From G963692885 sp964658655 (GTDB lineage Bacteria; Acidobacteriota; Terriglobia; Terriglobales; Acidobacteriaceae): a stretch of 64,000 nucleotides of DNA. The translations under genes were made by a program, and so were the position numbers. Of the stretch, positions 10,701 to 18,045 are shown piece after piece. The notes below the pieces were generated by a model. That model was not told the DNA's origin. It saw nothing but the letters and a program-made list of their open reading frames with translations, and ran no database searches. Positions within the stretch are counted from its first letter, which is position 1. Each line of letters starts with the position of its first letter. The stretch spans positions 62,001-126,000 of the forward strand of contig CAZZZL010000003.1 in NCBI GenBank assembly GCA_964658655.1. The letters are read 5' to 3'.

Positions 10701-12272
10701 TCCATCCGAATCGCTGGGCCACTTGGCGTCGAAGGTAGGGAAGGTATATCCCAGTAGCTGCGTTGCAAAAGTAAAGAATGTCTGCGAAGGGAGTCCTGCA
10801 GTGCTGCCGACTACGAGATCGTCCGCCATGTATAGTGGCCAGATTTCATTCGGCTCACCGTAACTGGGTGGGAGCTCGTACAGGCGGAATGGGTGCCCGG
10901 CAATGCGCTGGTTGTCAGGCTTCGACGGAGATTGGTTAAAGTACGCACCCGGCGTTTGAATCTCCGTGATGTAACGGGTGCCGAAGGTGTTCCACATGTC
11001 ATAGCCGACGTTGTTACTCAGATTCCAGAAGTGCGGATTCATCGAGCGGGAGAGTTTCGGGAGAATATCCGCTCCACCATTACCCTGCATGACCTGTTTC
11101 GCTATGACGAGATTGGCCTGCCACTGCGCGTCTGTAAGCGGAGAACTGGAACTCAGATTCCAATACAGATCGCCCTCGGACCCACCGGTCTGCGTATGAA
11201 AAGCAATTTTCAGATTTCCAGAATTCACTTCAGCGATCGCTGCTGTCCGATCCTGACCACCTGCATCAAGGTCAACAAACTGGGCCATCGCCGTCGACTT
11301 CCACGGGCCGCCAGTTCCATCTGCATTCAATGTGCCGGTGTAACTGGTGTTCCACAGATCGGTGAAACGCGTCGGGAAATCTGCCACCTCGTCATCGAGC
11401 TGCAACGCGAAAAAATGCGGGTAGCCACGCAGCACAAATGGCTTGCGTGCAGCCCAGACCATGCTTCTCCATACAAGGTCATCGACACCCATCATGAAAC
11501 CGAAACGATCGGGGCGCATGAAGTCGTAGCTGGCAAAGTCCACAGCGCGGCCGCCGCCGCTCGTAGTCGTAGCGAGAATAAGTGGACTTGCGCCCGCCAT
11601 CGCAATGGGCGTGCCTATGGCACCAGTGAGCACAGTCGGTGTCATGGTGTTGGTTATGCCTGCTTCATTCTGATGAAATTGAAACTGTAGATCGCCGGCC
11701 GGGGTGGACGGAAAACGCAACTGGAGAGCAGCAATATAGTGTGGCGAGCTTCCGCCCGGTATCACCGCCGATGGTATCGAGAAAGCTGTTACAGCTGCCC
11801 CCGCACTGGAGCCGGTTGCCTGGAAGATCTGCTGCATATGGGCGTTTGTTCCGATAGCAGGATCCGAATCGAAATTTACGAAACCGGTGCCACCCGCAAC
11901 CGCCTGGGCGATTGCCTGTTGCCATGCGGCAGAAAGGCTAAGACCAGCGTGGCCGCTAACGATCAACTGAACAGAGGAGAGCCCTGCAGGCGGAGCTTGG
12001 GTCGCCGTGTCGATGACCCTGTACGGGATCTGCAGATGTTCGAGATATCGCTCCACGTAGCGTTGATATTCACCCGGGCTCCCGCTGACCGTACTGTAGC
12101 CAGTTGTGTTAGCAGAATTGACCAGAACATCCATCGTCATATCGAAAGTCTGAGCAGTTGCAGTGGTGGCACAAATTGCCGTCAGGAAAGCGAACAAGCT
12201 GACGAGCAGAGTTTGCAGAGCGGACTTGCGATTCGAAAACGATGTAGACATAGGAGGCAATATCCTTTTCAT
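7719..12272 (-). CDS. Giant secreted protein: esterase-like N-terminal half, BACON-like repeats, two lectin/LamG-like domains
   Basis: A 1517-aa exported protein with a signal peptide ending near ATTATAQ (residue 41). Residues about 100-280 look like a glutamine-amidotransferase-type alpha/beta domain. Residues about 285-600 resemble a divergent NodB-like barrel with LQLDDEVADF (D293, D294), AFHTQT (H359) and YSHDGGNYE (H553). Five BACON-like beta-sandwich repeats with the SxWLxxxPxxGTxP pattern lie at about 664-855 and 1040-1320. Two concanavalin-like domains with NNGGG, WTNYT and YPGG motifs lie at about 858-1035 and 1330-1517. It sits inside the EPS operon between the BY-kinase and DUF2079 genes, so it may modify or bind the exported glycan. 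The enzymatic reading is inference. ATG 12272 gives tight coupling (TAG then 2 nt). ATG 12251 has a better ribosome site (AAAAGGA). Confidence 0.85.
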   Translation of the reverse strand: MKRILPPMSTSFSNRKSALQTLLVSLFAFLTAICATTATAQTFDMTMDVLVNSANTTGYSTVSGSPGEYQRYVERYLEHLQIPYRVIDTATQAPPAGLSSVQLIVSGHAGLSLSAAWQQAIAQAVAGGTGFVNFDSDPAIGTNAHMQQIFQATGSSAGAAVTAFSIPSAVIPGGSSPHYIAALQLRFPSTPAGDLQFQFHQNEAGITNTMTPTVLTGAIGTPIAMAGASPLILATTTSGGGRAVDFASYDFMRPDRFGFMMGVDDLVWRSMVWAARKPFVLRGYPHFFALQLDDEVADFPTRFTDLWNTSYTGTLNADGTGGPWKSTAMAQFVDLDAGGQDRTAAIAEVNSGNLKIAFHTQTGGSEGDLYWNLSSSSPLTDAQWQANLVIAKQVMQGNGGADILPKLSRSMNPHFWNLSNNVGYDMWNTFGTRYITEIQTPGAYFNQSPSKPDNQRIAGHPFRLYELPPSYGEPNEIWPLYMADDLVVGSTAGLPSQTFFTFATQLLGYTFPTFDAKWPSDSDGYSVAYSVDNFEEYAWRFWSGQAPTQVYSHDGGNYEKSTEPERQAAITGISNFLNAHGVRHLFMENLGDYMRARTKSVLTTAQATPSTLTLNFTGTAQDADGNNIPTYFYTYYGDNEGVLTQIPGFAGGYTFTTSNTAPTGISLSANKLAFASMPTGPQQTQQITIANSGSGSLVYTTSSDSAWLSVSPSNGTAPGTLNVTVNPTGLSAGTYNGNITVASAGAVNTPQVVPVSFTIAAPSIGLSPASLAFNGTYLASNPASQQINISNVGGGSLSWTASASVPWLALSASSGSAPFALSVSANIAGLTPGTYTGNISISSAGASNSPQTVPVTLTIVGLLMQPTFLSTTLDGWAYSPLGFATDWTSGNGILSNNGGGATQIYAGNANWTNYTVQTAFQLTSIADYPGGLRARISPATGAAYAVWLYPTEGVVKLLRTTAWSVDASGLQVLGTSTPVTFDTNWHTLAVTLNGSQITVTYDGANVLTATDTTLTSGWVGLDVSNRPISFRNFQVTASYVNTATLTAAPASLTYTTAAGSSPAAQSLAISTSDSSAAVVSLLPSTSWLSATPSSGTTPASSSIAVSSNTLTTGNYSGNVKLSSFGTTNTSVAVPVSLAVQIATQGIQQTVSPTTLSFAGTTGGTAAPTQAISIVTSPSNAAYTTSSDSAWLTATPTSGTTPGSIQVTANPATLAAGTYTGHITSTVSTAQNPTILVTVTFTVSAASSASLALTPATLTFVGAATANAPIQTVNLTSTPTTGVNWTSSHTSSWLTPSVASGTAPSNFQVGAASSGLALGSYTDTLSLKPASGTTLSVPVALRVGSLLFSDTFANNSNWKASTLGLQSNWSIVSNTYKYNGGGPTQQYAGSTAWTNYTLQADVNLGTASNYPGGIRFRVNTATGAGYALWLYPGSSSVILYKVPQWNIDQSNSTLASKTGVTLKAGLHHIRIDISGKTFTAFVDNVQVLTATDTTYTTGAIALDVSNQVVSFSNVSVIQ

Positions 12273-12274
12273 GG

Positions 12275-13084
12275 CTAATTGCGAGGCGTCAGTAGGGAGG
12301 GACTGAGATATGGGTAAGAGCTGTCGAACGATACCTGTTCATCGTTGAGGACTGTGTAACGAATTCTTTTCCCCAGGATTTCGATGGATCTCCGCAACTG
12401 GGGAACAGGGGTATGTCGGGCGCGAGCTACCATGACGACGGCATCTGCGTGGGGGGCAATTTCAAGTACGTCAGAGATTGGAACGACAGGCGGTGTATCG
12501 AGGATCACCCATTGATATTGGGTCCGCGCCCAGTGGATAAACTGATTAAGCGCAGGACTCTGCAGTGCGCTGCGAACGTCGCTGGTCGGCTCCGTGCAAA
12601 GCGCAACTTGCAGTGAGAAGCCACTTATGCCCGCGACCGCAGACTGGCAGGAAGCTCGTCCCCGAAGCATCGGGACAATGCCATCCTGATAGCTCTCAAG
12701 CGCCAGAAGTTTCTTGAGAGTAGGCCGCCGCAGATCGAGTTCAACCAGCAGCGTCCGTGATCGCTCGGCAAGCGCAAAGGACAGGTTCGCGGCGGTGAGT
12801 GTTTTCCCATCTTCTGAAACAGCGCTCGAGATAAGCAGAACTCCGCCAGAAGCAAAGTCCGAATTCAATCGACCCGCCATAAGCCGGAATTGTTCGATCG
12901 CCATGTGCTGCTCCTGCCCGAGGAAAAGCAGGCGTGATTCATTCACTGATGGCGTGCATATCTGGGTAGGAGCGAAGGGTAGCTCATCGACCCGCGGCTC
13001 ATACGCCATTTTCATCGTGGCGAGGCCCGGCGATGTGTGTACTCCCGTCTTCAGCCTGGCGGTTGAGTCTATCTGTGTATTCAT
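12275..13084 (-). CDS. BY-kinase-like polysaccharide biosynthesis ATPase (CpsD/CapB family)
   Basis: A 269-aa cytoplasmic P-loop protein. Residues 62-80 (AIEQFRLMAGRL) match the EAYRxLRTNL lead-in of bacterial tyrosine kinases. The Walker A equivalent is SAVSEDGKTL (K94), Walker A' is LLVELDLRRP (about 113-121) and Walker B is WVILDTPP (D196). Walker A lacks the usual PGEGKT glycines, and A' has Glu where Asp is typical. The C-terminus carries only SSYPYL rather than a long tyrosine cluster. It should pair with the separate Wzz/GumC protein encoded immediately upstream (4-nt ATGA overlap) to cycle polymer length or export. Full kinase activity is uncertain given these changes. Confidence 0.85.
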   Translation of the reverse strand: MNTQIDSTARLKTGVHTSPGLATMKMAYEPRVDELPFAPTQICTPSVNESRLLFLGQEQHMAIEQFRLMAGRLNSDFASGGVLLISSAVSEDGKTLTAANLSFALAERSRTLLVELDLRRPTLKKLLALESYQDGIVPMLRGRASCQSAVAGISGFSLQVALCTEPTSDVRSALQSPALNQFIHWARTQYQWVILDTPPVVPISDVLEIAPHADAVVMVARARHTPVPQLRRSIEILGKRIRYTVLNDEQVSFDSSYPYLSPSLLTPRN

Positions 13085-14529
13085 GCGAAGCTCCCAGACC
13101 GAATGGCTAAACTTTCAATGCGCGGAACAGTACCGAGTAACTCAACTCCGTCAAAGAGCCTGAGCAGGTCTGCCTGGGATTTGAGTCGCGGATCCGTTCT
13201 CTCTCGAATAATTGCGAGACCTATTCCGACTGCAAGGGCAAGAAGAAACGCTCCGGCAAGAAAACGCGGGCGATTCGGGCTCAGAGGCTTATCCGGCGGC
13301 TGGGCCTTGTCGATTACCTGGAAACGTTCACCCTGCTGCTTGGCCTCGAGTTGAGTTGCCATTTCAGCGGAGTAGTTCTTTTCCAGCAGCGAGCGGTAAT
13401 GTTCCTTTGAGCTCTCGTAATCGCGCGTTAGATTACTTAGCTCCTCCTGTCGCAGGGGCACTGCGTCAACCTTTGCCTGATAGTTTGAGATACGGCCAGT
13501 AAGTACTCTCTGCTGGTCCAGCAGTCGAGCCCGCTCCCGGTTCATGACTTCCAACCGGACCATCGTGCCGTTATCCGTCGAGTTAGCCGCAGAAGATGGT
13601 GAAGGTATAGCTGCAAGCTGTCTTAGCATGTCTGCCAGGTGTGCCTGAAGACTCAAAATGTCTGGATGCTGGGGGGTGTATCGGCTTTCCATCTCACGCA
13701 GTTGAGACTCGGCCAGGTTGATCTGAGACTGAAGTGTCACGCGCGGCGAAGAGAGACCAGGAGTAGCTGAAGCGATGGATTCCGGTACGCGCTCGAGTAT
13801 GATTCGCTCTTCGTCCAGATGATTCAGCTGTTCTGTGACTGCCTGCAGTTGTGCCTGGAATTGAGCCAGTGCCTGCAGGTTTGCCTGCATCTGGTCCGGC
13901 ATCTCACCAAGATGCTGCATACGGTATTCGCTGATCTGTTTTTCCTGGATCTCAAGATTGCGCCTGGTCTGTGCAAGTTCGTCTGAGAGGAAAGCGGTCG
14001 TTCCTTCAACGCGCTGCTGCCTGGATTGCAAATGGCTTTGAATGAATGTGTCAGCCAACTCATTAGCAACCATAGCGGCGACAGGTGCAGCGTTTGCCTC
14101 GAATGTTATCGTGAACGAGCTAGGGCCGTTACCTCCAGTATGCTTGGTCTGAATCTGGATGTTGGAACGCATCAGGTCAATTGTTGCGTCGTGGCCTTTC
14201 TGTTTGCGCAGGCGTGGGTAAAGGTTCAGCTTCTCGATGACGCTGTCCAATCGACTGGTGCTAAGCACCTCTTGTGTAATCAGGTTCAGACGCTCGCTGG
14301 GATCGTCGACGACCGTGGTGCTGACGTATCTGTCCGGCACCTGCTGCGGATCGACCATGATCGTGGTGGTGGCCTGGTACACGCGCGGTAGTAGAAAAAT
14401 GACGACGGCGAGCACACTGAAGAGAGGGGCAACCGTGCACAGAACCAGGCGCCACCTGTGACGCAGAATGATCACGTAGTCTTCGATCGTGGCGAAAATG
14501 TCTTTTCTTTCGAGAACGGTAGGCTTCAT
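13081..14529 (-). CDS. Wzz/GumC-type polysaccharide co-polymerase
   Basis: A 482-aa inner-membrane protein of the chain-length determinant family. It has an N-terminal membrane helix (about residues 30-52) and a large periplasmic domain with extended coiled coils (about 165-260 and 300-410). The second helix (about 425-447) follows the family PLSPNRP motif. It lacks a fused kinase domain. The kinase-like ATPase is the next gene, so this is the split PCP-2 arrangement. It should control chain length and bridge the inner membrane to the OPX protein encoded two genes upstream. It overlaps both neighbours by 4 nt. Confidence 0.92.
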   Translation of the reverse strand: MKPTVLERKDIFATIEDYVIILRHRWRLVLCTVAPLFSVLAVVIFLLPRVYQATTTIMVDPQQVPDRYVSTTVVDDPSERLNLITQEVLSTSRLDSVIEKLNLYPRLRKQKGHDATIDLMRSNIQIQTKHTGGNGPSSFTITFEANAAPVAAMVANELADTFIQSHLQSRQQRVEGTTAFLSDELAQTRRNLEIQEKQISEYRMQHLGEMPDQMQANLQALAQFQAQLQAVTEQLNHLDEERIILERVPESIASATPGLSSPRVTLQSQINLAESQLREMESRYTPQHPDILSLQAHLADMLRQLAAIPSPSSAANSTDNGTMVRLEVMNRERARLLDQQRVLTGRISNYQAKVDAVPLRQEELSNLTRDYESSKEHYRSLLEKNYSAEMATQLEAKQQGERFQVIDKAQPPDKPLSPNRPRFLAGAFLLALAVGIGLAIIRERTDPRLKSQADLLRLFDGVELLGTVPRIESLAIRSGSFA

Positions 14530-15986
14530 CGGACGGTCACCTCCTCTGGTGCGGCTGAGCGTGGATTTGTAGAGAAGCTGAACCCGAAAACTACCTGCGT
14601 GCGATTGGGTGCAACTGACCCTGCGCCTGCAATATCACCATTCGAATAATCGAGACGGCGCAGACTTACCTGCAGCGAGAAACCGCCGCCCAGGTTTCTG
14701 GAAAGGGTGCCGCCTTCAAATGTCGAACTGAAATCTTCCTTACTCTTCGGTCGAGTACCGCGCAGGTAGCCGACATCGGCACGTAGCATGGAACGAGGAC
14801 CGAGCGATTGAATAAGTCCGACCTGCGCCGTATCCTCCCACGTTGCTCCTATGACTATCGAGTCGTTCAACCGGCGCGAAGCAGATGCGTACAGTGAAGA
14901 GTAGTGAGCAAGCTGCGAAACAAATGAGCCCTCAAAATTTCCCGTAATCGTCGTAACGCACCCACTGGTTCCGAAGGCTGGACCCCCACTGACCTGCACG
15001 ACAGAGCGATGCATAATTTGCCGCTGATAATTTCCCTGGATTGATTCGGTGCTGCATCGAACGGCCCCAGTTTCTCGCGCCAGCTCATCAGAAAGACCCC
15101 ATGTTGTGAATGGTGAGGCAGCTACTCTGTAGTCGACACGAAGCCGCTGCGTATCGCTGTTCTCATCAAGCCCAAAGATAGTGCGGTAGCTGTTCTGGAA
15201 GGTGTAGCGGAGGGATCGCGCACGCGACAGATTTTGATGAATAGCAAACGAGGCATTGTTGTCGAGCACGTCATTCGTCTGAAGCGAGTAAGCCGGAGTA
15301 CCAGGTGAGGGGACATCGACGTTGGAAAGAACCGCAGTATTGATTGGAGCAATCAACCGGAGCGAATCATTTCCGTACGCATTGTCCAGGTGAGCTTCCC
15401 AGCCAAGAGTCCCATGGTTGTTATCACCAGCACTCAAACTGAATGTGTCGAAGTATTGATTGGTTCCATTTGCGACGCGATAAGAGACCAGACTGAAAGA
15501 GTTTTGCGTCACAAGGTACATGCGAGGCGGCGCGAAGGTGGTTGCCGCATAGCCACTGAAACCCGCGAATGATGCGCCCTGGGTGCTCGCGTCCGCAAAA
15601 TCTGTTTCATAGCCGCCGAGTAGAGTGGTTCCTAAAATGATGGGGCGACTGTGTCCGCTGATATCAAGCATGCCACCACCGTTCAGTGAAGCAACTCCGC
15701 CCCGTTCGAGTTTTGGAGCAGGCGGCAGATTACATTGAGCAGGATAGCCATGGATGTCATTGTCGAGAGATGGGGCGCATGGGTCGGAGACGGGCTTCGT
15801 CTCGCTATCAATATTAGGGGCGTCCGGAGTCGTCGCCTGCGCAGCATCATTATTCTGCGACGGTGTTGCGTCGGTCTGCTGCGCCCACCCGATCTCGCCC
15901 TTGAGAAGGAACATAAGACAAGCCATCCAAATCCAATGGTGAAAGCCAGGTGTATAAATGCAAAGGTGCGACTTGATCGGCTTCAT
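14526..15986 (-). CDS. Secreted protein, probable outer-membrane beta-barrel of the EPS exporter
   Basis: A 486-aa protein that I cannot assign to a named family. It has a signal peptide (residues 1-35, ending GEIGWAQQ) and a low-complexity Asp/Thr/Ala-rich linker to about residue 75. After that come many alternating hydrophobic and polar strands typical of a beta-barrel, such as GFSLQVSLRRLDY and TQVVFGFSFS near the C-terminus. It lies directly after the short OPX gene with an ATGA overlap and before the Wzz-like gene. That position suggests it supplies the outer-membrane pore for polymer export, as the separate barrels do in myxobacterial EPS systems. The role is inferred from position and strand pattern. 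Confidence 0.75.
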   Translation of the reverse strand: MKPIKSHLCIYTPGFHHWIWMACLMFLLKGEIGWAQQTDATPSQNNDAAQATTPDAPNIDSETKPVSDPCAPSLDNDIHGYPAQCNLPPAPKLERGGVASLNGGGMLDISGHSRPIILGTTLLGGYETDFADASTQGASFAGFSGYAATTFAPPRMYLVTQNSFSLVSYRVANGTNQYFDTFSLSAGDNNHGTLGWEAHLDNAYGNDSLRLIAPINTAVLSNVDVPSPGTPAYSLQTNDVLDNNASFAIHQNLSRARSLRYTFQNSYRTIFGLDENSDTQRLRVDYRVAASPFTTWGLSDELARETGAVRCSTESIQGNYQRQIMHRSVVQVSGGPAFGTSGCVTTITGNFEGSFVSQLAHYSSLYASASRRLNDSIVIGATWEDTAQVGLIQSLGPRSMLRADVGYLRGTRPKSKEDFSSTFEGGTLSRNLGGGFSLQVSLRRLDYSNGDIAGAGSVAPNRTQVVFGFSFSTNPRSAAPEEVTVR

Positions 15987-16618
15987 GGAATGACGACCGT
16001 GTCACCTGGGATCAGGTCGATATTCTGTGCGTTCTGCTTACCGCGCGAGACTTCGCTGTAATTGAATCGAAGTGGATGTCCAATGCTGGTGCGCAGGATA
16101 TAGATTCCTTTTTTGTGTGCGTATTCAGTAAGACCTCCCGCACTCGCGATCAACTGCAGAACGTTCATCGTGCTGGGTAGTGGATAAGCTCCCGGATGGC
16201 CGACTTCTCCAGTGATATAGACCTGCCGGCTGTGTATCTCCGAGACCGTGATCATTACCTGGGGAGCAGCGAGAATCATGTGCAATTTATCCGCGAGCAA
16301 ATGCTGCGCATCGACCACAGAGAGGCCGGCCACCGACACCTCACCGATCAGCGGAAAGGATATCTTTCCGTCGGGACGGATGACGGCATTCTGGGTGAGT
16401 TCAGGTTCCTTCCAGACCGCAATATGGAGTAAGTCGCCGCCTCCAAGGATGTAATCCGCCGCTGGCGCTTCCGCCTGAACCGGATTAGTTGTCGGTGCTG
16501 GCCAGCCTTTGCTTGCTGTCTTACTGGCAAATAATGAATCCTTCTGGCAGGTGGCCGTCGGAACGAGCGCCAATAAAGCGAGTAAGAGTGGGAGGCCAAC
16601 CAATTTCTGCGTCTGCAT
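15983..16618 (-). CDS. Short outer-membrane polysaccharide export (OPX) protein
   Basis: A 211-aa Wza/Poly_export-family protein. After a signal peptide (residues 1-24, VPTATC) comes the Poly_export domain (YILGGGDLLHIAVW, then IRPDGKISFPLIGEV with AGLSV). One SLBB domain follows (RQVYITGEVGHPGAYPL through the end at PGDTVVIP). A Cys follows the hydrophobic core, but TATC is a poor lipobox, so lipidation is uncertain. It lacks the C-terminal amphipathic helix that forms the Wza outer-membrane pore, so it needs another pore, probably the beta-barrel encoded next. It is the first gene after the 152-bp promoter gap and probably begins its own transcript. Confidence 0.9.
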   Translation of the reverse strand: MQTQKLVGLPLLLALLALVPTATCQKDSLFASKTASKGWPAPTTNPVQAEAPAADYILGGGDLLHIAVWKEPELTQNAVIRPDGKISFPLIGEVSVAGLSVVDAQHLLADKLHMILAAPQVMITVSEIHSRQVYITGEVGHPGAYPLPSTMNVLQLIASAGGLTEYAHKKGIYILRTSIGHPLRFNYSEVSRGKQNAQNIDLIPGDTVVIP

Positions 16619-16660
16619 GTATCAATCCAGGGCTGAAGACATCAGCTTCCCCGATAGATA

Positions 16661-16676
16661 GGCATTTGAGGGGCCA
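16661..16676 (-). promoter_or_regulatory. Sigma-54-like promoter for the export half of the EPS operon
   Basis: The minus strand reads TGGCCC-N5-ATGCC with correct -24/-12 spacing, 43 nt before the OPX start. The predicted transcription start is near 16650, leaving a leader of about 30 nt. A 20-bp palindrome lies about 80 bp upstream, in the position of an enhancer-binding site. Confidence 0.5.
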
Positions 16677-16744
16677 TGCGATGCTGCGTGGTATGAAGGA
16701 GAAAGCTCTTGATACGCTTTCAAAAATGCGAGATCACGTCATAA

Positions 16745-16764
16745 GTGTGCAAGCCCTTGCACAC
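16745..16764. promoter_or_regulatory. 20-bp palindrome, candidate enhancer-protein site
   Basis: The arms GTGTGCAAG and CTTGCACAC are perfect inverted repeats separated by 2 nt. The element lies just past the GT4 stop at 16771. On the minus strand no T-run follows it, so it is a poor intrinsic terminator. Its distance (about 100 bp) from the predicted start of the sigma-54-like promoter suits an upstream activator site. Confidence 0.45.
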
Positions 16765-16770
16765 GGAAAA

Positions 16771-18045
16771 TCAGTGCGTATGCGGGCCAGCTTTCTCCTG
16801 TATCGCACGGCAGTAAGCCTGGCTGGTCAACTCAGCTATATCTGACCATTGCGGTAATAAGGACCGGTTGCCTGCCGAGCCAATCCCAAGATGCAACAGG
16901 AGGGTCGGATCTGTCACGAGTTGCAGCAATGCGTCCTGAAGCGAAGGAACATCGCCTGGGCGCACCATGAGTGCATTCTTCCAATGAAAGAGCAGCTCTC
17001 GGAAAGTCGCGAGATCACTGGCAATAATCGGCTTGTTATAGGAAAGCCCGGTACATAACGCGCCGCTGGTTGTGATATCACGATAAGGAAAACAGAGTAC
17101 ATCCGCAGCTTCAAAGTAGAGGGGAAGTCGGTTCGCCGGGATATATCCAAGATCGAGCCGGACAGTGCTGTCGAGTTGATTCACGGCCACGCGGTTCATG
17201 ATGTCAGATACGACTGATGGCTGTCCGCGGCCCGCAATCACAAGCGCAGGCCGTGGCATATGAGCAGGAAGCTCTTTGAGCATCCTGGCCCACGCATCAA
17301 GCAATAGGTCGGTGCCCTTGTAGGGACTAAGGACGCCTTGCGCAAGAAAGATGAGGACTTTCGGGTCGAGGCCGAGACGCCGGCGCGCGTCGATCGCCGA
17401 ATGCGAAGATGCGAAAAGTGGTCCATGCGGAATGACGTCAATGCTCTCCGCCGGCACTGAAAATTTCCGGGTAAGTTCTGCCGCGACCTGTTGCGAGTGA
17501 CAGATTAAACGATCGCAGGCATTGTAGAACTTAGCATGCAGGTGCACAGCACGTTGCAGATGTTGGTGGGGAAGAAGATTGTGCACCGTATGGACGCAGC
17601 GGATTCCCCGCTCCTGAGCTTTGCGAACAAATAGCAGATCGCACGGGATATTGAATCCGAGAAGCGGGCAAAGTTGTAAGTGGATGATATGAGGAGTGTG
17701 TCGGCCCATATCTCCAATGAGCGACCAAGTGTTGCCTGCGTATTCGGCGAAACGCAAAGCCTGTCTTACGAAAGCGGGACGGATGGTACGGCGTGTCGTG
17801 AAATCGAAGGGCCCTGGCCGAGGATCAATGCCAGAGGAAGAAAAGAATTCCGGCTCATGATGGTAATGAGGACAAACCAGTCGCACGGACAACTGCCTGG
17901 CCTCAAGTGCCGCTGTTAGTGCTGCCGTATACCAAGGAGTCGCGCACCAGGCATCGTACATCCACACTCGCAAGCGACCATCGCCATCCCTGGAGGAATG
18001 GTCGTTTGCTATGTCCACCGCTTCAGATCGCGGCGACACGTGCAT
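16771..18045 (-). CDS. Family 4 glycosyltransferase
   Basis: A 424-aa GT-B enzyme. The N-terminal half contains HIIHLQLCPLLG and CVHTVHNLLPHQ. The donor-binding half has VLIFLAQGVLSPYKGTDLL, ALVIAGRGQPS and the sequence FPYRDITTSGALCTGLSYNK. In the last of these the usual EX7E glutamates are replaced by the TTSGAL type found in one GT4 subgroup. It is soluble or peripheral. It overlaps the preceding GT4 by 23 nt, and a gap with promoter signals follows. It probably adds one sugar of the EPS repeat. Specificity is unknown. Confidence 0.9.
   Translation of the reverse strand: MHVSPRSEAVDIANDHSSRDGDGRLRVWMYDAWCATPWYTAALTAALEARQLSVRLVCPHYHHEPEFFSSSGIDPRPGPFDFTTRRTIRPAFVRQALRFAEYAGNTWSLIGDMGRHTPHIIHLQLCPLLGFNIPCDLLFVRKAQERGIRCVHTVHNLLPHQHLQRAVHLHAKFYNACDRLICHSQQVAAELTRKFSVPAESIDVIPHGPLFASSHSAIDARRRLGLDPKVLIFLAQGVLSPYKGTDLLLDAWARMLKELPAHMPRPALVIAGRGQPSVVSDIMNRVAVNQLDSTVRLDLGYIPANRLPLYFEAADVLCFPYRDITTSGALCTGLSYNKPIIASDLATFRELLFHWKNALMVRPGDVPSLQDALLQLVTDPTLLLHLGIGSAGNRSLLPQWSDIAELTSQAYCRAIQEKAGPHTH

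Noticed and set aside
10893..11690. A 265-codon frame on the plus strand
   Set aside because: It is antisense to the N-terminal half of the 1517-aa secreted protein, whose motifs support the minus-strand reading.
16745..16764. The palindrome as an intrinsic terminator of the GT4 gene
   Set aside because: The loop is very short and the following bases TTATGACG are not a T-run. An activator site fits better.
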